Source: Balamuthia mandrillaris (Eukaryota; Discosea; Longamoebia; Balamuthiidae). Taken from it: 64,000 nucleotides of DNA. Below are positions 1 through 13,041 of the stretch, piece by piece (the stretch's first letter is position 1; each line of letters starts with the position of its first letter). A program made the translations under genes and the position numbers. The DNA is taken from contig JAVKOQ010000025.1 in the NCBI GenBank assembly GCA_031835245.1, positions 117,001-181,000 of the forward strand, read 5' to 3'. The notes beneath the pieces were generated by a model. It did not search any database, was not told the origin of the DNA, and worked only from the letters and a program-made list of their open reading frames with translations.

Positions 1-450
1 AGTTGCTCGGGGGTGACCTGAGTGACACGAAAGACGTCCTGCACGCGCTCCCTCAGCTTCTGCCATTTGGAGTCCGTCGGGTCGAGTTTCTCCATGAACA
101 CGGCCATTTTGAGCTCCGGCTGGGAAGGGCCATAGCTTGTGCTCGTGGTTTGAGACTTGTTCAGAATGTTTCTTCTGTTAACAAAGAAGAAGAAGAACAA
201 GAAGAAGAACAAGAAGAAGAACAAGAACAAGAAGCAAATGTAAGCTCTCTTCTTTGTCAAACGCCATGTAATGAAATCTTGGAAAGTGGAAATATGCTCG
301 TGTGAACCTTAACGCTTGAAACTCGGAAAGCAGGGAAGAGCCTCCGCTGTCATCGTCCTCCTCTTCATTGGCGTGGACGTCTTGTTGGTTGGTCTCTTCG
401 TGAGCCGCAAGTCCTTCTTTTTCCATTTTGTTTTTCTTTTTTTCTTTCAT
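1..450 (-). CDS. Truncated N-terminal part of an unrecognised gene
   Basis: This is a partial gene that runs off the left edge. Exon 1 is 450..308 and exon 2 is 174..1, joined across an intron with a GTTCAC donor and a TTAACAG acceptor; the split Arg codon keeps phase. Exon 1 encodes a charged, acidic N-terminus beginning MKEKKKNKMEKEG. Exon 2 reads through a Ser/Thr-rich stretch into a helical segment containing MAVFMEKLDPTDSKWQ and KLRERVQDVFRVTQ. The intron carries GAA/AAC-type repeats on the + strand. I do not recognise the family. The start at 450 is the first in-frame ATG after a stop-rich upstream region. Confidence 0.5.
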
Positions 451-752
451 TGATATTATATCGTGTCGTCCTTAGTATTTGCCTCCGGTTCGAATCTTAA
501 AGCATACACATTCTTTTTTAATTTTTATTTATGATCTGTTCTTCTCTTTTTTTGTTTTTCTTTTTTTCTTTTATTTTTCAATTCTTTTTGTACTCTTTCC
601 CTTCAGCTGCTTTGCAAACTTCATGAAAAACAAATGGTGTATACAGCCGAAAACAAAAAAAAAACTTTGTTGTTTACTTACAAAATAACAACAAAATTAT
701 AGCAGGGATTTTAAAACCCTGCAGCTGAGGGCTGCTGCAGAAGGGAAACCCT
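451..752. other. T-rich intergenic stretch
   Basis: This segment is A/T-rich, with T-runs around 540-600 and A-runs near 650-690. It separates the upstream end of the truncated minus-strand gene from the 3' end of the hemerythrin gene. I see no gene, repeat array or RNA element in it. Confidence 0.5.
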
Positions 753-860
753 TTACTTGGTGCGTCCCATGATGGTATCAGCCATTCGGTCGGCAGGAGC
801 GGCCATAGCATTGGCGATGGTTGCCATGATGCCTTCCTTTGGCAGATGAGGCTAACCAAG

Positions 861-899
<39 letters not shown>

Positions 900-1437
900 C
901 AAGGCCGAGAACGAATGGGGTAATGAGTAACGTACATGGGGTCTAGTCGGCATGGAGTTCCTGCTCTGCTCAATGCGCTGGGCCAGGTTCTTTATCTGGT
1001 CCGCGTTAAGGTGCTTCTCCATCTCTGGAAGGATGTTAGATTCCAGATGCTCCATATGGCTCATGGTCAACTGCAAATAGCAGAACGTAAGAAGAAAGCA
1101 CACCAAACAAATGAGTGACAAAAGTACATACCCTGATAACTTCATTCAGGTTCGAGTCCCATTGAGTGTTGTCAGGGCTCAGCTTGGTGAGCTCGTTGAG
1201 AGAGGACTCGATGTTGAGGTTATCCTCTAGCGCCCTCCTGACCAGTTGGTCTCCGTTGGGAAGATTCTTCCTGATCTCCGGGTAGAGATGCCTGGTCTCC
1301 AAGTTGTTGTGAATGCAGATCTCCTTGATGAGCTCGTTCCCGAGGTTCTTCTTGTTCTCGAGGTCAGAGGAGGTCTTGTGCTGGTCCCAAAGCCTCTTGA
1401 TGTTGAGGTTATCCTTCCTGAGCCAAGATTGCAACAT
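753..1437 (-). CDS. Hemerythrin (HHE) domain protein
   Basis: Predicted exons are 1437..1132, 1070..936 and 851..753, giving 179 residues. The family uses His/Glu ligands on a four-helix bundle to hold a diiron centre for O2 binding or iron/redox sensing. Visible ligand-like motifs are DQHKTSS near residue 20, IHNNLETRHLYPEI (HxxxE type, residues ~42-55) and SHMEHLESNILPEM (residues ~106-120), the normal helix order for the HHE fold. The C-terminus is a short Ala/Met-rich helix ending MADTIMGRTK. No signal peptide is evident, so a cytosolic site is inferred. The second intron carries a (GA)n tract, which reads as (CT)n on the sense strand. Confidence 0.85.
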
Positions 1438-2128
1438 TGTGGTGTAGTGTTATCAAGCGTTGTCGTAGTAGTTGTTTGACGAAAACAAAGTGTCGTTTGA
1501 ATCCGGTTTTTATACAGGAGGTTGCCGGGGTTGTCGCCTACCAAGAAGATCAGGAGTGGCCGCTGGATTTCGATGGATTGGGTTGCTCCAATGGCGTTGC
1601 TCCCAATCATATAGCCCCACCAATGGGAGGCATGGCAGGGGTGCCTTTTCATCAGAATTTCCAGCAAGGGTGTTGCAAACAATCGGTTGACCCGAACCGA
1701 ACCGAGTCAACGGGAGCTTCTACCCCGAGAAACCATGTGGTCCGCACGGGGAGGCCGAAGGGAGATGCCCATGCCCATGCTCTCCTTTGTTTCTTTGCTT
1801 TTGCGTAAAATTTCTCCACATTCGGGACGTCACGAATTGTCGACAATGGAAGAAATGTATCCTTTTTTAGGCCATCATGCCCAGAAATAGAGAAAACATC
1901 CTTCTCAGCAAAAAAGCACAGGGAAACACAGCTGCTTTTTTTTTTTTGTTTGTGGGGAGAGAGAGGGAGAAGGCTGCTGCTGCTGAGTGAGCACATACAT
2001 ACTAAAGAGAAAAAAAGGAACCCTTGAAAACCTCCTCCCACTTGCCTCCCTCCGAACTATTGTTTGGGTCGAAAGAACAAGTTTGAATTCGCTTAGGCCA
2101 CCTCAGCTGAGCAAATTATTACAAGCTA
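1438..2128. other. Intergenic region between hemerythrin and RhoGAP genes
   Basis: The two flanking genes diverge, so both promoters must lie here. Several ORFs of 60-150 codons overlap in different frames, but none has recognisable domains or splice context. An inverted repeat of the type GTTGAC...GTCAAC surrounds CCGAACCGAACCG near 1683-1712. A GAGAGA tract is present near 1958-1970. Confidence 0.4.
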
Positions 2129-5292
<3,164 letters not shown>

Positions 5293-5388
5293 GGTAAACG
5301 AGAGAAGGGAGAGGAGAGTGAGAGAGAACAACATACAACAACAAAACAAAACAATACTTTCTGTACAAACAAAAAAAAAAACAAGCTT

Positions 5389-7128
5389 TCATTCTTCTTT
5401 TGCAAGCATTGAATGATGATGAAGAAAAGTGTTGGGAGATGATGTGCCGGAGAATCTTGCTTTCAAGGCTTGTCTTCGTTGTTCGACTGACAACGACGAC
5501 GCAGTTGACGGCGAGTTGAGCATTTGGTGCAACGTTTGGACAGTCTTTTTCAACTCTCTTTTCATCCATCTGGTGCCAGCGAGGAATTGCGTTTTGGTAG
5601 TGGCTACATCGTTGTCTGCTTCTTCTTCCGTTCCCTCGTCGATGATGTGAAGCTTCATAACTGAGTCGCCGAATATGTCTTCGTCTCTGTACGGTTTTGT
5701 TGGAAGGGAGGATATCGAAGGTACTTTGTCTTGTTGTTGTTTTTCTTGTTCATCTTGTTCTTCTGCTTCTTCTTTTTCGTCTTCTTCTTCTTCTTGTTCT
5801 TCTTGTTCTTCTTCTTCTTCTTCTTCTTCTTCTTCTTCTTCTTCTTCTTTGTCTTTTAATGTTGTCTCTTCATTCCTTTTAGGAGCATCGTCCAGTGTTG
5901 CGAGATTTAGTTTTTGGACCTTTGTGATTCTAGGCAATGAAGTTCCTGACGGAGCTTCATGAAATGGTGATGTAATACAAGCTCCTAGCCGCTTCCATTC
6001 TTCGACAAGCTGCGTTACAGGCATTTCCCGTTCCTCCCCTTCTGATCCTTTTACAGCTACAGCATTCACGTTGTTTCCTTTGTGCGGTGGGTACGTTGAG
6101 TGGAAAACGTTGCGTTGTCGTGTAGCAAAAGAAGAAGTTTGATGCTGTAACGGTGATGACGGAATCTTCGCGGTACCGCATGTGCGCTTTGCATGGAACC
6201 AACGTTCAGAGTTTCGAATGGGAGATGGTATCGTCATCATTGGTGTAGCTGCTGGTGAATGGATCTGTTTCGTATTTTCTTCTTCTTGCTCAAGTTTTAT
6301 TACGGATGTTATGTGACGATGAAGCAGCGTTTCTGCACGATCGATAAGCCTTCTCTTTTTCAGACGGTGGGAGGCGTTCCGTGAGGACATGGAAGAGGAA
6401 GAAAAGTTTGACGGACTGGGTCGAGGAGATATGTTGGGAGAAGGCCAACAACCGAGTGGTACTTTTACTCTTGGCGAAGCGGAGGAAGGTGGTTTTTGCT
6501 TTTGCGGTACTAGGAGCGGTTGATGCAACGTCTTCTCCTCTCGCTTGCAAGTAAGCCGCTCGAATGAGTGACGTTGCTTAGAAGAAGACTTTGGACGCTG
6601 AGAAGGCGTAGAAGGAAGAGAGGCGAGTAGTGAATGAGGAGAATTGTGAAGCTTCATTGAAGCAGACACGGAGAGGAGACGAGCTTTGCTCGGAGTAATC
6701 TGAGCAAGGCAATAGTGACTAGACGAAGGGAAAGGTGCAATAGAAGAGGAAGACGAACGACAACGTTGAGTCCTTCTGTGCAAGAGGCCAACTTTCTTTC
6801 GTGGAGGAGGTGGCATCTGTGTGATTTGTTTGCTGCTGGACTGCGTGCCTTCCTCTTCTATTTCTTCTTCCTGAAGCAGAATGCAAAGTGAGATGAATGA
6901 ACCTGTTCCCACTGGTAGAAGACACAATCATCGTGGTACCTTTGGCTTTGTTCGAGGCAGCTTCACGATGATAGGCGGTGGATATCGGAAGCGGGCGCTC
7001 TCCTCGTTCCCACGATGGCTCCTCCCCCACCTCACGAGCTTGTCGTTGCTCGTGCCCAACTCCTCCCCTTTGCTGCTTCGAAGGGTAGCAGCCGCCAATG
7101 CGCCTCCTCCTCCATCCATTTTCATCAT
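5389..7128 (-). CDS. Disordered, Ser-rich protein with a poly-Glu tract; unknown
   Basis: Exons are 7128..6940 and 6870..5389, joined in phase 0, giving 556 residues. I do not recognise a domain. Exon 1 is basic and Gly/Ala-rich (MMKMDGGGGALAAATLRSSK). Exon 2 starts EEEIEEEGTQSSSKQ and is rich in Ser, Arg and His, as in disordered proteins. A run of about 15 Glu followed by mixed Glu/Gln/Asp (encoded at ~5725-5860) is a translated GAA microsatellite. The C-terminal ~130 residues look more structured, with FLAGTRWMKRELKKTVQTLH resembling an amphipathic helix. The gene lies tail to tail with the RhoGAP gene, with a gap under 100 bp. The role cannot be inferred. Confidence 0.6.
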
Positions 7129-7356
7129 CCCTAGTTTGTTCTGTTAACTGCCTGCCTAGCTTGCTTGCCTCCTTCCTTCCTTCTTACTTTGCTTGCTTGC
7201 CTGGTTTGTTGCTACTCTTTTCGCTACGTTTTTTCGGTGTTGTGTGTTACACTCACTACATTTTTTTGTTGGTGTAGTAAATCGATGATATGTCCATGTA
7301 CACAGTACGGTAAGGGGGAGGATGTGCTACTCATTGAAGGAGGAGGAGGGAGGCCA

Positions 7357-8387
7357 TCAGCAGCTTTTTTCTTGCTCCTGCTCATCATCCAGCAGTTCGC
7401 CCAGGTAATCCGTTTGGGACTTTGCGGGAAAGAGAAGAAAGGGTCATTCAAGAGAATGGTGGAGAGCGAGAGAGAGAGAGAGAGAACGAACCAACTGATA
7501 AGCCAGGGGACCCTTGTTCCAATCGTTCGAGAAGGTGGAGGAGGCACTGCCATCACCATTGTTGTCACTCTCCCCCATCAGCAACTCCTCCATGTTCAGC
7601 AAAGCTGCCTGAACACCATCTTCATCTTCATCTTCACCCAACGTTTTGCTCTCTTGCTGTTGTTTTTGTTGTTCTTCCAGAAGTAACAAAGAGGTAAGTT
7701 GGCTGCCTATTCGTGATCCTCCGAGCATTCGGTTGTGGTTCGTTGCTTGTTGTTGTTGTTGATGTGTTGAAGAGGTAGAGGTGGAGAGTGGGTCTGCCAA
7801 AGAGAAAAAGTTTTGTGAATCTCCTCCACCTCCTCCGCCGCCCCAGAGATCCTCCAGTTGTGACGGCATCTCGTCAAGTGCGCTCTGCGTCGGTTGCTTT
7901 TTCACAGGAAAAAATAAGATCAACAGCGAAATCAAACAAACAAACAACAAAAACGTACTGATGGTTCTGTTTCTTCTTCATAGTCAGAGGCTGAGGAAGA
8001 CGAGGGAGGCAGGGACTCTGACTGAAAGGAAAAAGCGTCAAAATGTCCCCTTTTCCTCGTTCTCCTCCTTCCCTTCCTGTGTCTTTTGTTGGAATGGTTG
8101 GCTCCGTTGTGCAGGGGCGTTTCTTCCGGAGAAGAAGAGCGTAGCAGCCGGCTGGGGCTAACATCGAGGGTACGTGAGCCGAAAGAGAGCCGTTGAGAGG
8201 GGATGGCGACGTTCAAAGAGCAACATATCTGGGGCAGGTAGCCCTCTTGCTGGATTCTTCGTTGGATCTCCGCTATCTTTTCTGGCTCAGGTTCTGGTTC
8301 GGAGGAAGCAACCTCCTCTTCATCCTCATCTTTCGCACATCTTTGCATCTCTCTCTTTTGTTTTCCCTTTTGTACTTCCGCATTCAT
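7357..8387 (-). CDS. Acidic low-complexity protein; unknown
   Basis: Exons are 8387..7959, 7896..7492 and 7419..7357, all phase-compatible, giving 299 residues. The first exon has charged blocks (RCAKDEDEEEVASSEPEPEP), a possibly structured segment EKIAEIQRRIQQEGYLPQI and a basic cluster KRHRKGRRRTRKRGH that could act as a nuclear localisation signal. The middle exon has a seven-Gly run, a Gln-rich stretch and an acidic helix EEQQKQQQESKTLGEDEDED. The last exon ends TDYLGELLDDEQEQEKSC. I recognise no family. The last splice junction was chosen because it gives this acidic ending; other donors a few bases away are possible. Confidence 0.5.
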
Positions 8388-8463
8388 CCTGTGTTCTCTT
8401 GATCTTAGGATCCAAGATCAAAACGATCGACGGGACAACCCACACACCGCCAGGTACGCACGT

Positions 8464-8655
8464 TCAAAGCTTGGCGCAAACAACTTTGTTCGTTTTCCAA
8501 TTATCATCATGCCAATCATCGTAACAATTATTACCCAAGCAAAACGATCCCGTGCCAAACTTGTCCATGAAAAACGGAGAGAAATCCCTGGACATCATTG
8601 TTAGTGTTGGGTCCTTATGCGAAGCATAGGGTTCCGTAATTTCATAATGGACCAT
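8464..8655 (-). CDS. Possible small ORF or 5' exon, 63 residues
   Basis: An ATG at 8655 opens a 63-residue frame containing DFSPFFMDKFGTGSFCLGNN and an Asp/His/Trp-rich end. It is co-oriented with, and 76 bp upstream of, the gene starting at 8387. I could not find a splice donor that joins the two in phase, so it may be a separate small protein, a leader, or chance. Confidence 0.2.
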   Translation of the reverse strand: MVHYEITEPYASHKDPTLTMMSRDFSPFFMDKFGTGSFCLGNNCYDDWHDDNWKTNKVVCAKL

Positions 8656-9258
8656 ACCCAGATGGTTTTCCTTTTTATGTCGCGAAAACTTGGAGCGAAA
8701 AAACAAAACGGAAAAGAGTGTTATAGTGCCGCTCCCTAGGTGCACAAGTCCTTGGCACACACCCGGAAGATTCCTTCTCTCTCCTTTTTTTTTTTCCTTA
8801 TCGCTTGATTTTCTGAAAGAAAAGAGAACCCAAGGTGGAGAAGACCGAATACGACCGATAAAGGCACAAAAGAAAAAGGCTCCTGCTTGGGAAAGATTGT
8901 TTTTGATTTTTGTTTTTTCACAAGTTGCCTGGGCCTCCTGTTCCACCATAAGGTAGAAGAAAGAGTAACAACAAGGCGGCAAGAAGAAGAAGCAAAAAAA
9001 AAAACCGTTCTACCTAGACAGGCGTTCCAAGTCTGCTGTTTTCTTTGCCCGCTTTGTCTCGCGAGTCAAAAAACGAAGACAACCAGGAGCTACCGCTATA
9101 TAGGCGGAACAAGTAGAAACAAAGAGGAAGCAAAATTCGAGCGGCAAACAACAACAGCGGTGCCCACCCTGGCAGCTTGCTTCACCGCCGAGAGCGAGGC
9201 CCCAACCCTTGGGTGCCTCTCACCGTCGACTAAATCAGCGGCACTACCCCCCGACATC
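8656..9258. other. Intergenic/5' region upstream of the STAT gene
   Basis: An open frame continues upstream of the chosen STAT start without a convincing ATG, so 8950-9258 probably includes the STAT 5' untranslated region. The rest is A/T-rich with no recognisable element. Confidence 0.4.
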
Positions 9259-12200
9259 ATGGACGACGTGTTCAGCAGCGAGTCCTCTGAGGACTATGAC
9301 ATTTGCGAACAGCCTTCTTACCTTCAGTTACGATCTTTCTTTCCCTTTTCCCTGTTTAAGTTTCTTTCAGCGTTTTTTCGTTGTTCTTCTTCTTCTTCTT
9401 CTTCTTCTTGTTCTTCTTGTTCTTCTTCTTGTTCTTCTTCTTGTTCTTCTTCTTCTTCTTCTTGTTCTTCTTGTTCTTCTTGTTCTTCTTCTTCTCCTCC
9501 TCCTCCTCCTCCTCCTTCTCCTCTCTCCTCCTCCTCCCTCCCTCCTCCTCCTCCTCCTCCCCTCTCCCTCCTCCTCCTCCTCCTCCTCCTCCTCTCTCTC
9601 TCTTCTCTCTTTCTCTCCCTCTCCCTCATGAGTAATAAGTTTTATATTTTGTGACACCAAAACATGAAACTAATAATCTTCAAACAAAAAAAAACCAAAA
9701 AGAATGTTGAACCTGAAAGAAGAGGAATGCGAGTTGCTGCCACCGACTTCAACGGGACCGCCTTGCACCTCCGTTCCCGTGGTAGACTATCACTTTGTAG
9801 ATTTTGGTTCCTCTGATGAATTCGTGCCGCAACATCAAAACCAACAACCTCCTCTTCACCACCACAACAATAACAATCTCCACAATAGCAACAGCAACAC
9901 TTACCCACAACACCCAGCCACTTTACGCAACACCCATTCTCCTCCGCACACTAGCTCAGCAACCACTTCCCAATGTTCCTCGCCAGCCCCTTCTTCGGCC
10001 CCTTCTTCTTCCAATGGAGGAGCTCCTCCAACGAACAACAAAACTATCACTTCAGCCCCGCCGCAGTACTATTCGTCGCCCACTAGCCATTCTGACACGG
10101 AGGTGCCCACCTCCACTTCCTCTCCCTATTCACCTGCTCCTCGTACTCCTGGCAGCACTTATGGCGAACCCGAGGTTTGCATTCTTCCTGCTTTTTATTT
10201 TCTGCCTCCACTCTTATCTTTCGTCCTCCGCCATTATCGTTCTTTCTTCCTTTCGTGCTTTCATATTCTATCTTCTTACCTCCTTTCTGTTTTCGTACAA
10301 ATAAGCAGTTAACAGGTTCGGTGGTGGATCAGATATGGGGTCTACAAGCAAAGCAACAACAACAGTTCGATGAGCTGCGTCAACGCCAAAGGTTGCTTTT
10401 GCAAAACCCTACTCCCTCCGAAGAGGACTTCAACTTTGTATATCTCATGCTCAACAACCTCAAAGCTGCCATCGATTCACAATATAAGGCCATACTCCTT
10501 TATTTCAAGAAGACGGTAATGAGCTTTGAGGTACAGTATTCAGCATTCTTTTGTTCACTTAGGCTGTTTTCTTTGCTCACAGGCAAACTAACTAACAAAA
10601 TATAAACACAGGAGCTCAGTCGTTGGTCTGCGCTTAAACAAAGGTTGGAGGGCATACAAAGCACGCAGTTGAAACTCTTCGAGAGAGAACTCTTGCAACT
10701 TACACCGCATAGACCAGAGATACCTGAATGGTAATATTTTACTCTCCGTTCTTATGACTACAAAAGAATGTTTAACTCTATGACGAAAACAAAAAAAACC
10801 ATGACCAAACAGCTACGTGGCGTTGGTAATAACAGAAGGACCAGCTTCGGAATGTGTTTTCAAGGGGAAACAGTTCCAGCAGCCGTGGGTCCTGCACCTC
10901 GTCACAGGAGCCAACGTGGACATAAGTTATCTCTCCAAAGTGACGGCTCAGGTCATTTCAGAAAGCACCAGCCTCCCCAAAGGAAGGCCCGGCAAGAAGA
11001 GACAGGATTTCATCAACTCTGCGGAGCAAAGGTACATCTTGTTCCACAGCTATTGTGTTCTTACGAGGATAGCAGGCTTACTTATATTTTTTTGCCTATT
11101 GTTTTCTGGCTGCAGCAAATTCTTGCAGCAAGGACAGACCGTTCAGTTCCATCCTCACTTCACTTTAGGAACCAGGAAAACTCCTGCTACCATAAAGTTT
11201 AGTCTTACCTGTAAAGTTGGCGACAATCCCACCGCCTACAATGGTATACTTCTCTCTCTATCTCTCTCTCTTTCACTCCTCTGATCTTAACGCTCTTTCG
11301 TTGTTTGTTGTTTAAAACAGTGGAGAGCGAGCAATCACAACCGTTTATTGTGATAACCAACGAAAACCAATGGGATGGCTCTGAGTCTGCTCTCATCAAG
11401 AAAGAAGCGTTCAACGAACGGGTACGTCTTTTTCTTCAATGCCTCTCTGCTCCCGCTTCTTCTTTTCTTATTTAAACATTACAGGAAGAAGTAATGTGGC
11501 CGCAACTGGCCAATGTGCTGCACATGCACCTGGTACGAGCAACGCGGCAGGACCCTAACCGTCCAGAACGTACCCTCCACTATGACGATTTTGCCTACCT
11601 GCACGAGAAGTTCTTCAAGAACAGCGCCACAGTCACCCAAAGCAACTTCGACCAGTTTTGGGATTGGTTCTCCAAGGGCCTCCACGCCATGCGGTACCAG
11701 AAGCACGTTAACATTCTGTGGAGAGAGGGCCTTATTTATGGTTTTTGTACAAAGGTTTGCCTTTTTATTTTGTTGCTCTCTTTTCTTCATCATCATCATC
11801 TTTGCTTCTTCTTCTTCTTTTTGTTCTTCTTCTTCTTCTTGTTCTTCTTCTTCTTCTTCTTCTTCTTCTTCTTGTTCTTCTTCTTCTTCTTCTTCTTCTT
11901 CTTCTTCTTCTTCTTCTCCTTTGCTCTCATCCCCCTCTATTTTCTGTTTTTTCTCTTTCCGACTAACCAACAACAAATGAAATGCAGGAAACAACAGAGC
12001 TGATGTTGCATGAAAAGCCCAACAAGACGTACATCATTCGGCTAAGCGAACAACATGGCGGCTCCTACGCCATCGCCTACAGACACAAAGGCCAGGTCAA
12101 GCACTACCTCGTGCGAACGGACCAAATGGGCCACAAGAAGAGCCTCCCCGAGTTCCTGCTGGAGAACACCATCTTCAAGCACTGCCTGCAGCTCTACTAC

Positions 12201-12362
12201 GAGGCCAACCGACAGCCCACTTTGAGGCTGGTGCTGAAGGATGCCGCTTTGGAGAGGTTCAAGCCCGGAGCGCCGGCACCTCCCCCCAAGGGCTACGATG
12301 AGCTGCCAGCAGATGATGACAGCGACGAGGACGGCTATGTGGCTGGCGGTTCAAGCTGCTGA
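9259..12362 (+). CDS. STAT-family transcription factor with SH2 domain
   Basis: Nine exons (9259..9326, 9703..10174, 10309..10530, 10612..10730, 10813..11031, 11116..11243, 11321..11421, 11485..11754, 11988..12362) join in phase to give 657 residues. STATs are latent cytoplasmic factors that dimerise through SH2-phosphotyrosine contacts and bind DNA. Residues ~23-180 are Asn/His/Ser/Pro-rich. Residues ~181-293 are coiled-coil-like. Residues ~294-443 (CYVALVITEGPASECVFKG onward) fit the beta-rich DNA-binding region, and exon 8 is a helical linker. The SH2 domain (~residues 540-605) has YIIRLSEQHGGSYAIAYR with the phosphotyrosine-binding Arg, then HYLVRTD. Two tail tyrosines, KGYDELP and EDGYVAGG, are candidate phosphosites. 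The layout resembles Dictyostelium STATs more than metazoan ones. The start at 9259 is the first ATG after a long 5' leader. Confidence 0.88.
9382..9610. repeat. CTT/TTG/TCC repeat tract in STAT intron 1
   Basis: A 230-bp compound pyrimidine tract starts as (TTC)n with TTG interruptions and turns into (TCC)n and (CT)n. It lies in the first STAT intron, on the sense strand. Confidence 0.95.
11800..11920. repeat. (CTT)n tract in STAT intron 8
   Basis: This is a near-continuous TTC/CTT repeat with a few TTG units, inside the intron just before the SH2-encoding exon. Confidence 0.95.
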
Positions 12363-13041
12363 ATGAGGAATTCTCTCTTATTTTTTATTGTGAGCATTTT
12401 TTTTGTTTTGTTTTTGATTCTCCTGTGATAAAACGTTTCATCTCTTTTCCTATTGAAACGAAAGACGCAAATATCCGTCTGCTGTGCATAAGGCAGGCTT
12501 GGGGCGCACTTTTTTGGACAAAGAGCAGGGCAGATAAAGGACACACCGTTTCTCTCATTCATTTTTTAATCCCATAATGCATTTCATCAACTGCGACTCC
12601 TATTTAAAGGCCAAACCGCCAAATTCAGTCCTCATAGAAGTTTTTCGAATCATAGTATTATTTTGCTATGTTTTCTTAACTTTCCTAATCAATCAATCTC
12701 TCAAAAAACGCGGGGAAGCATTAATGCCAGCAGGAGGCCCTTATTTTTCACTTCTTGGTTGGTGTCCACCGGTTTTTGTAGAAGAAAATGCCCCTCAATG
12801 ACAATACCTTTGTCCCTTTTTACTCTCGGATGATGGAAATGCTATGAGGGGTGACAGTTCACTCAACCAACAAAAAAAAAAAAGATAAGAGCGAGAGAGA
12901 GAGAGAGCAAATGATTTGATATGTGACCTCGGAAGGTGGCTGGGATATAAATGTCTCCACTGCCTGGGTGGTTTCTTCTTCTTTCTCATTGTACAAAGTG
13001 GGGCGAAGTACATACAAAAAGACAAACGGAAGAAAGAATAA
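12363..13041. other. Intergenic region, convergent gene ends
   Basis: The STAT and carboxylase-like genes converge here. A 74-codon ORF at 12577..12801 is hydrophobic but has no family resemblance and no splice partners. A short (GA)n tract is at 12891-12908. No other element is visible. Confidence 0.4.

Noticed and set aside
9324-9660. Long Arg/Glu, Ser and Leu homopolymer ORFs over CTT/GAA repeats
   Set aside because: They are translations of the STAT intron repeat. The same applies to similar ORFs at 5.0, 11.8, 18.6, 20.5, 48.3, 51.5 and 52.8 kb outside true exons.
12577-12801. Hydrophobic 74-codon ORF downstream of STAT
   Set aside because: No family, no splice context and a position in a convergent 3' region; most likely chance.
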